Part shown: positions 63,739 to 64,000 of the stretch, piece after piece | Layout: each line of letters begins with the position of its first letter | Position numbering within the stretch: position 1 is the stretch's first letter | NCBI GenBank assembly: GCA_050633105.1 | Contig: JBOEFW010000005.1 | Location: 15,017 to 79,016, forward strand | DNA from: Aureispira sp050633105 | Lineage (GTDB): Bacteria; Bacteroidota; Bacteroidia; Chitinophagales; Saprospiraceae | Length of the DNA: 64,000 bases | Direction of reading: 5' to 3' | Notes under the pieces: model-generated | Databases searched by the model: none | Told to the model about the DNA's origin: nothing | The model's input: the letters and a program-made list of their open reading frames with translations, nothing else | Translations under genes and position numbers: made by a program

Positions 63739-64000
63739 CTAAAAGGCTATAAATTCTTGTACCTGTTGCTCTAAAGCCTTCAGGGTACCCTCATCGGTGA
63801 GCTGATTATTGGTTAGTAACTGCTCAATAGTAGAGACAGGAAGCTTGTTCGGAAGTACATTAATGGTTAGATAATTAAGAAAACCTGTCATTGATTCTAG
63901 GCCGCGCAAACCACCAGAACGGCCCGCTGCAATTCCCACTAATGCTGCTTTTTTGCCTCCATGAAAGGATGCCGCATACTCTCGAATAGAACAGGCATCT
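63739..64000 (-). CDS. NADPH-dependent FMN reductase family, partial
   Basis: The frame continues beyond base 64000 (upstream part outside the window). The visible C-terminal part has REYAASFHGGKKAALVGIAAGRSGGLRGLE, the FMN-reductase/azoreductase-like segment for the flavodoxin-like fold. A helical end follows (TLKALEQQVQEFIAF). These proteins reduce flavins or quinones in the cytosol with NAD(P)H; the substrate cannot be told from the fragment. It lies upstream of lgt on the same strand with 73 bases between the two, so they could share a transcript. Confidence 0.85.
   Translation of the reverse strand, partial: DACSIREYAASFHGGKKAALVGIAAGRSGGLRGLESMTGFLNYLTINVLPNKLPVSTIEQLLTNNQLTDEGTLKALEQQVQEFIAF

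Noticed and set aside
1..64000. tRNA, rRNA or other housekeeping RNA genes
   Set aside because: I saw no cloverleaf-type or rRNA-like sequence; a tRNA scan would be decisive.

Overview
The window looks like a chromosomal segment of a Bacteroidota bacterium, most likely a marine, Saprospira/Aureispira-like member of the Saprospiria; that placement is inferred, not proven. Evidence: three or more surface proteins with type IX secretion (T9SS) C-terminal sorting domains, a PorE-like OmpA protein, an LpxC-FabZ fusion, several TAnnTTTG-type -7 promoter elements, low G+C, and few recognisable Shine-Dalgarno sites. No tRNA, rRNA or CRISPR array was seen. Three runs of N (15609-15628, 49519-49546, 62190-62248) are assembly gaps, and each sits in or beside inverted or tandem repeats.

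Layout. 1-5301: the 3' part of a giant T9SS surface protein. 5544-7611: a small lipoprotein and a convergent helical protein. 7844-15520: a same-strand cluster of seven cytosolic-looking genes: a guanidino-modifying (deiminase-type) enzyme, a small beta-rich protein, a subtilisin-like protease without a signal peptide, a TIR-like/TIR/SLOG protein, an unknown protein, a single-span membrane protein and a metallophosphoesterase. This is the best candidate for an undescribed conflict or immunity system. 15905-21677: an RND efflux operon (adaptor, pump, TolC). 21912-27019: ferredoxin, an SBBP-repeat T9SS protein, a T9SS surface protein and a family 9 glycosyltransferase. 27253-32856: an 1867-residue sacsin/GHKL-type ATPase with an internal duplication. 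33050-42430: alpha/beta hydrolase, lipoprotein, DUF3050 and SulP transporter, a tyrosine recombinase with unusual catalytic substitutions, a GATase-like protein, a methyltransferase and an aminotransferase.

42880-47025 is the lipid A block: lpxD, then lpxC-fabZ, lpxA and an ABC ATPase closely packed. 47074-48591 is an rlmH-hemJ-membrane protein operon on the minus strand. 48892-56335 holds housekeeping and hypothetical genes (YceI, a glycine-rich membrane-inserting candidate, gpmI, DUF2853, an RluA-type pseudouridine synthase). 57071-61720 carries a pentapeptide protein, a VOC protein, a PorE-like protein and a MacB-type permease. 61721-62822 is a gene-free region with tandem 137-bp units whose hairpins show compensatory stem changes. 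lgt and the end of an NADPH-dependent FMN reductase close the window.

How genes work together: the Lpx enzymes, Lgt, the GT9 enzyme and RND/TolC build and serve the outer envelope. T9SS surface proteins and the PorE-like protein belong to the secretion and adhesion apparatus. The 7.8-15.5 kb cluster combines a predicted nucleotide signalling/sensing protein (TIR plus SLOG) with two candidate protein-modifying enzymes (deiminase, protease), which fits a sense-and-kill or sense-and-modify logic. That logic is inference from domain content only.
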